The notes beneath the pieces were generated by a model. The model ran no database searches, had not been told where the DNA came from, and worked only from the letters and a program-made list of their open reading frames with translations. A DNA stretch of 13,546 bases from an uncultured bacterium (GTDB taxonomy: Bacteria; Actinomycetota; Actinomycetes; S36-B12): the NCBI GenBank assembly GCA_903954205.1, contig CAJBMR010000264.1:1-13546 (forward strand), written 5' to 3'. Both the position numbers and the translations under genes were made by a program. The stretch's first letter is position 1. Every line of letters starts with the position of its first letter. Of this stretch, positions 12,978 to 13,546 are shown piece by piece.

Positions 12978-13546
12978 TGACTGCTCTACTCGAGCGTTCG
13001 TCCGGCATCGACATCACCCCCGTTGTCCGACTCGTGACCTGTGGGTCCGTCGACGACGGCAAATCGACGTTGATCGGCCGCCTCCTCGCCGAGACCGGCT
13101 CCATCCCCGAGGACCAGTTGGAGTACGCCCGGCAGACGCGCCGCGGCGGCTCGACTATCCCGGTGGGGGAGGTCGACTTCTCACTGCTCACCGATGGCCT
13201 GGAAGCCGAGCGAGAGCAGGGGATCACGATCGATGTGGCGTACCGCCACATGTATCTACCCAGTGGGCGGCGCGTGATCATCGCCGATGCGCCGGGCCAT
13301 GAGCAGTACACCCGCAACATGGCCGTCGCTGCATCCAACGCCGACGTCGCGGTGCTCCTCGTCGACGCGGCCCGCGGCGTACGCCCCCAGACCTTCCGGC
13401 ACCTCACTGTCTGCGCTCTGATGGGCGTCAAGAGCATCATCATCGCCATCAACAAGATGGATCTGGTCGGCTACGAGCACGCGACCTTCGAGGAGATCTC
13501 CGGCCAGGTCAAGGCCGCCGCCGCCCGGCTGGGTCTCGATGAGGTC
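12977..13546 (+). CDS. cysN: Sulfate adenylyltransferase subunit 1, N-terminal part (partial)
   Basis: GTPase subunit of ATP sulfurylase, driving APS formation by GTP hydrolysis. Exactly 190 codons are visible and the frame is open at the window edge, so the end is missing. The translation-factor-like G domain shows the P-loop GSVDDGKSTLIGRLL (23-37), EREQGITIDVAYRH with the switch Thr, DAPGHEQYTRNM (G3), and NKMD (G4). A stretch of about 20 residues between the P-loop and the DFSLLTDGL segment is the usual CysN insert. ATG 12977 overlaps the cysD stop, with GGAGGG (12962-12967) upstream. Whether an APS kinase (CysC) domain is fused at the C-terminus lies beyond the window. Confidence 0.96.
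   Translation, partial: MTALLERSSGIDITPVVRLVTCGSVDDGKSTLIGRLLAETGSIPEDQLEYARQTRRGGSTIPVGEVDFSLLTDGLEAEREQGITIDVAYRHMYLPSGRRVIIADAPGHEQYTRNMAVAASNADVAVLLVDAARGVRPQTFRHLTVCALMGVKSIIIAINKMDLVGYEHATFEEISGQVKAAAARLGLDEV

Overview
The window is a high-GC, almost fully coding stretch of chromosome. Gene content and order (def-fmt-rsmB-rpe-ribD-ribE-ribBA-ribH-hisE-hisG, then an SseB-family gene, a DUF1844 gene, and infC-rpmI-rplT-rRNA methyltransferase) point to an actinobacterium (Actinomycetota). Supporting signs are many GTG starts, 4-base stop/start overlaps, and -10 boxes placed so that transcripts would begin at the start codon (leaderless genes). Genus cannot be read from the sequence.

Bases 1-8067 form one rightward run. 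It opens with the end of peptide deformylase and methionyl-tRNA formyltransferase, which remove and add the formyl group of initiator methionine. Next comes the 16S rRNA m5C methyltransferase RsmB. Ribulose-phosphate 3-epimerase and the riboflavin genes ribD, ribE, ribBA and ribH follow. Then come two early histidine genes, hisE and hisG, and an SseB-family protein. Probable leaderless promoters lie before rpe and hisE, so the run is likely several overlapping transcripts. The RibB half of RibBA has lost key catalytic residues, while its GTP cyclohydrolase II half looks intact.

Bases 8138-9052 are the only region with much non-coding DNA. A leftward DUF1844 gene faces away from infC. Between them lie a tandem array of about 35-bp units that are G-quadruplex-like on the minus strand, a perfect 22-bp inverted repeat, an infC promoter, and a strongly structured infC leader. 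infC most probably starts at an AUC codon, the kind of rare start used in IF3 autoregulation.

Bases 9053-11111 hold the translation operon infC-rpmI-rplT and a SpoU/TrmH-family rRNA methyltransferase. The pheS-pheT pair that often follows in this neighbourhood is absent. Instead there is a solitary gene with an Fe(II)/2-oxoglutarate oxygenase signature (HxD...H...R), then the sulfate adenylyltransferase genes cysD and cysN (cut by the window end). cysD is preceded by a long inverted repeat, a -10 box and a possible 11-codon upstream ORF.

Most genes are housekeeping. The less ordinary signals are the degenerate RibB domain, the infC leader and AUC start, the repeat/palindrome island at 8570-8787, and the uncharacterised oxygenase-like gene. 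I found no CRISPR array, tRNA, rRNA, insertion sequence or phage gene.
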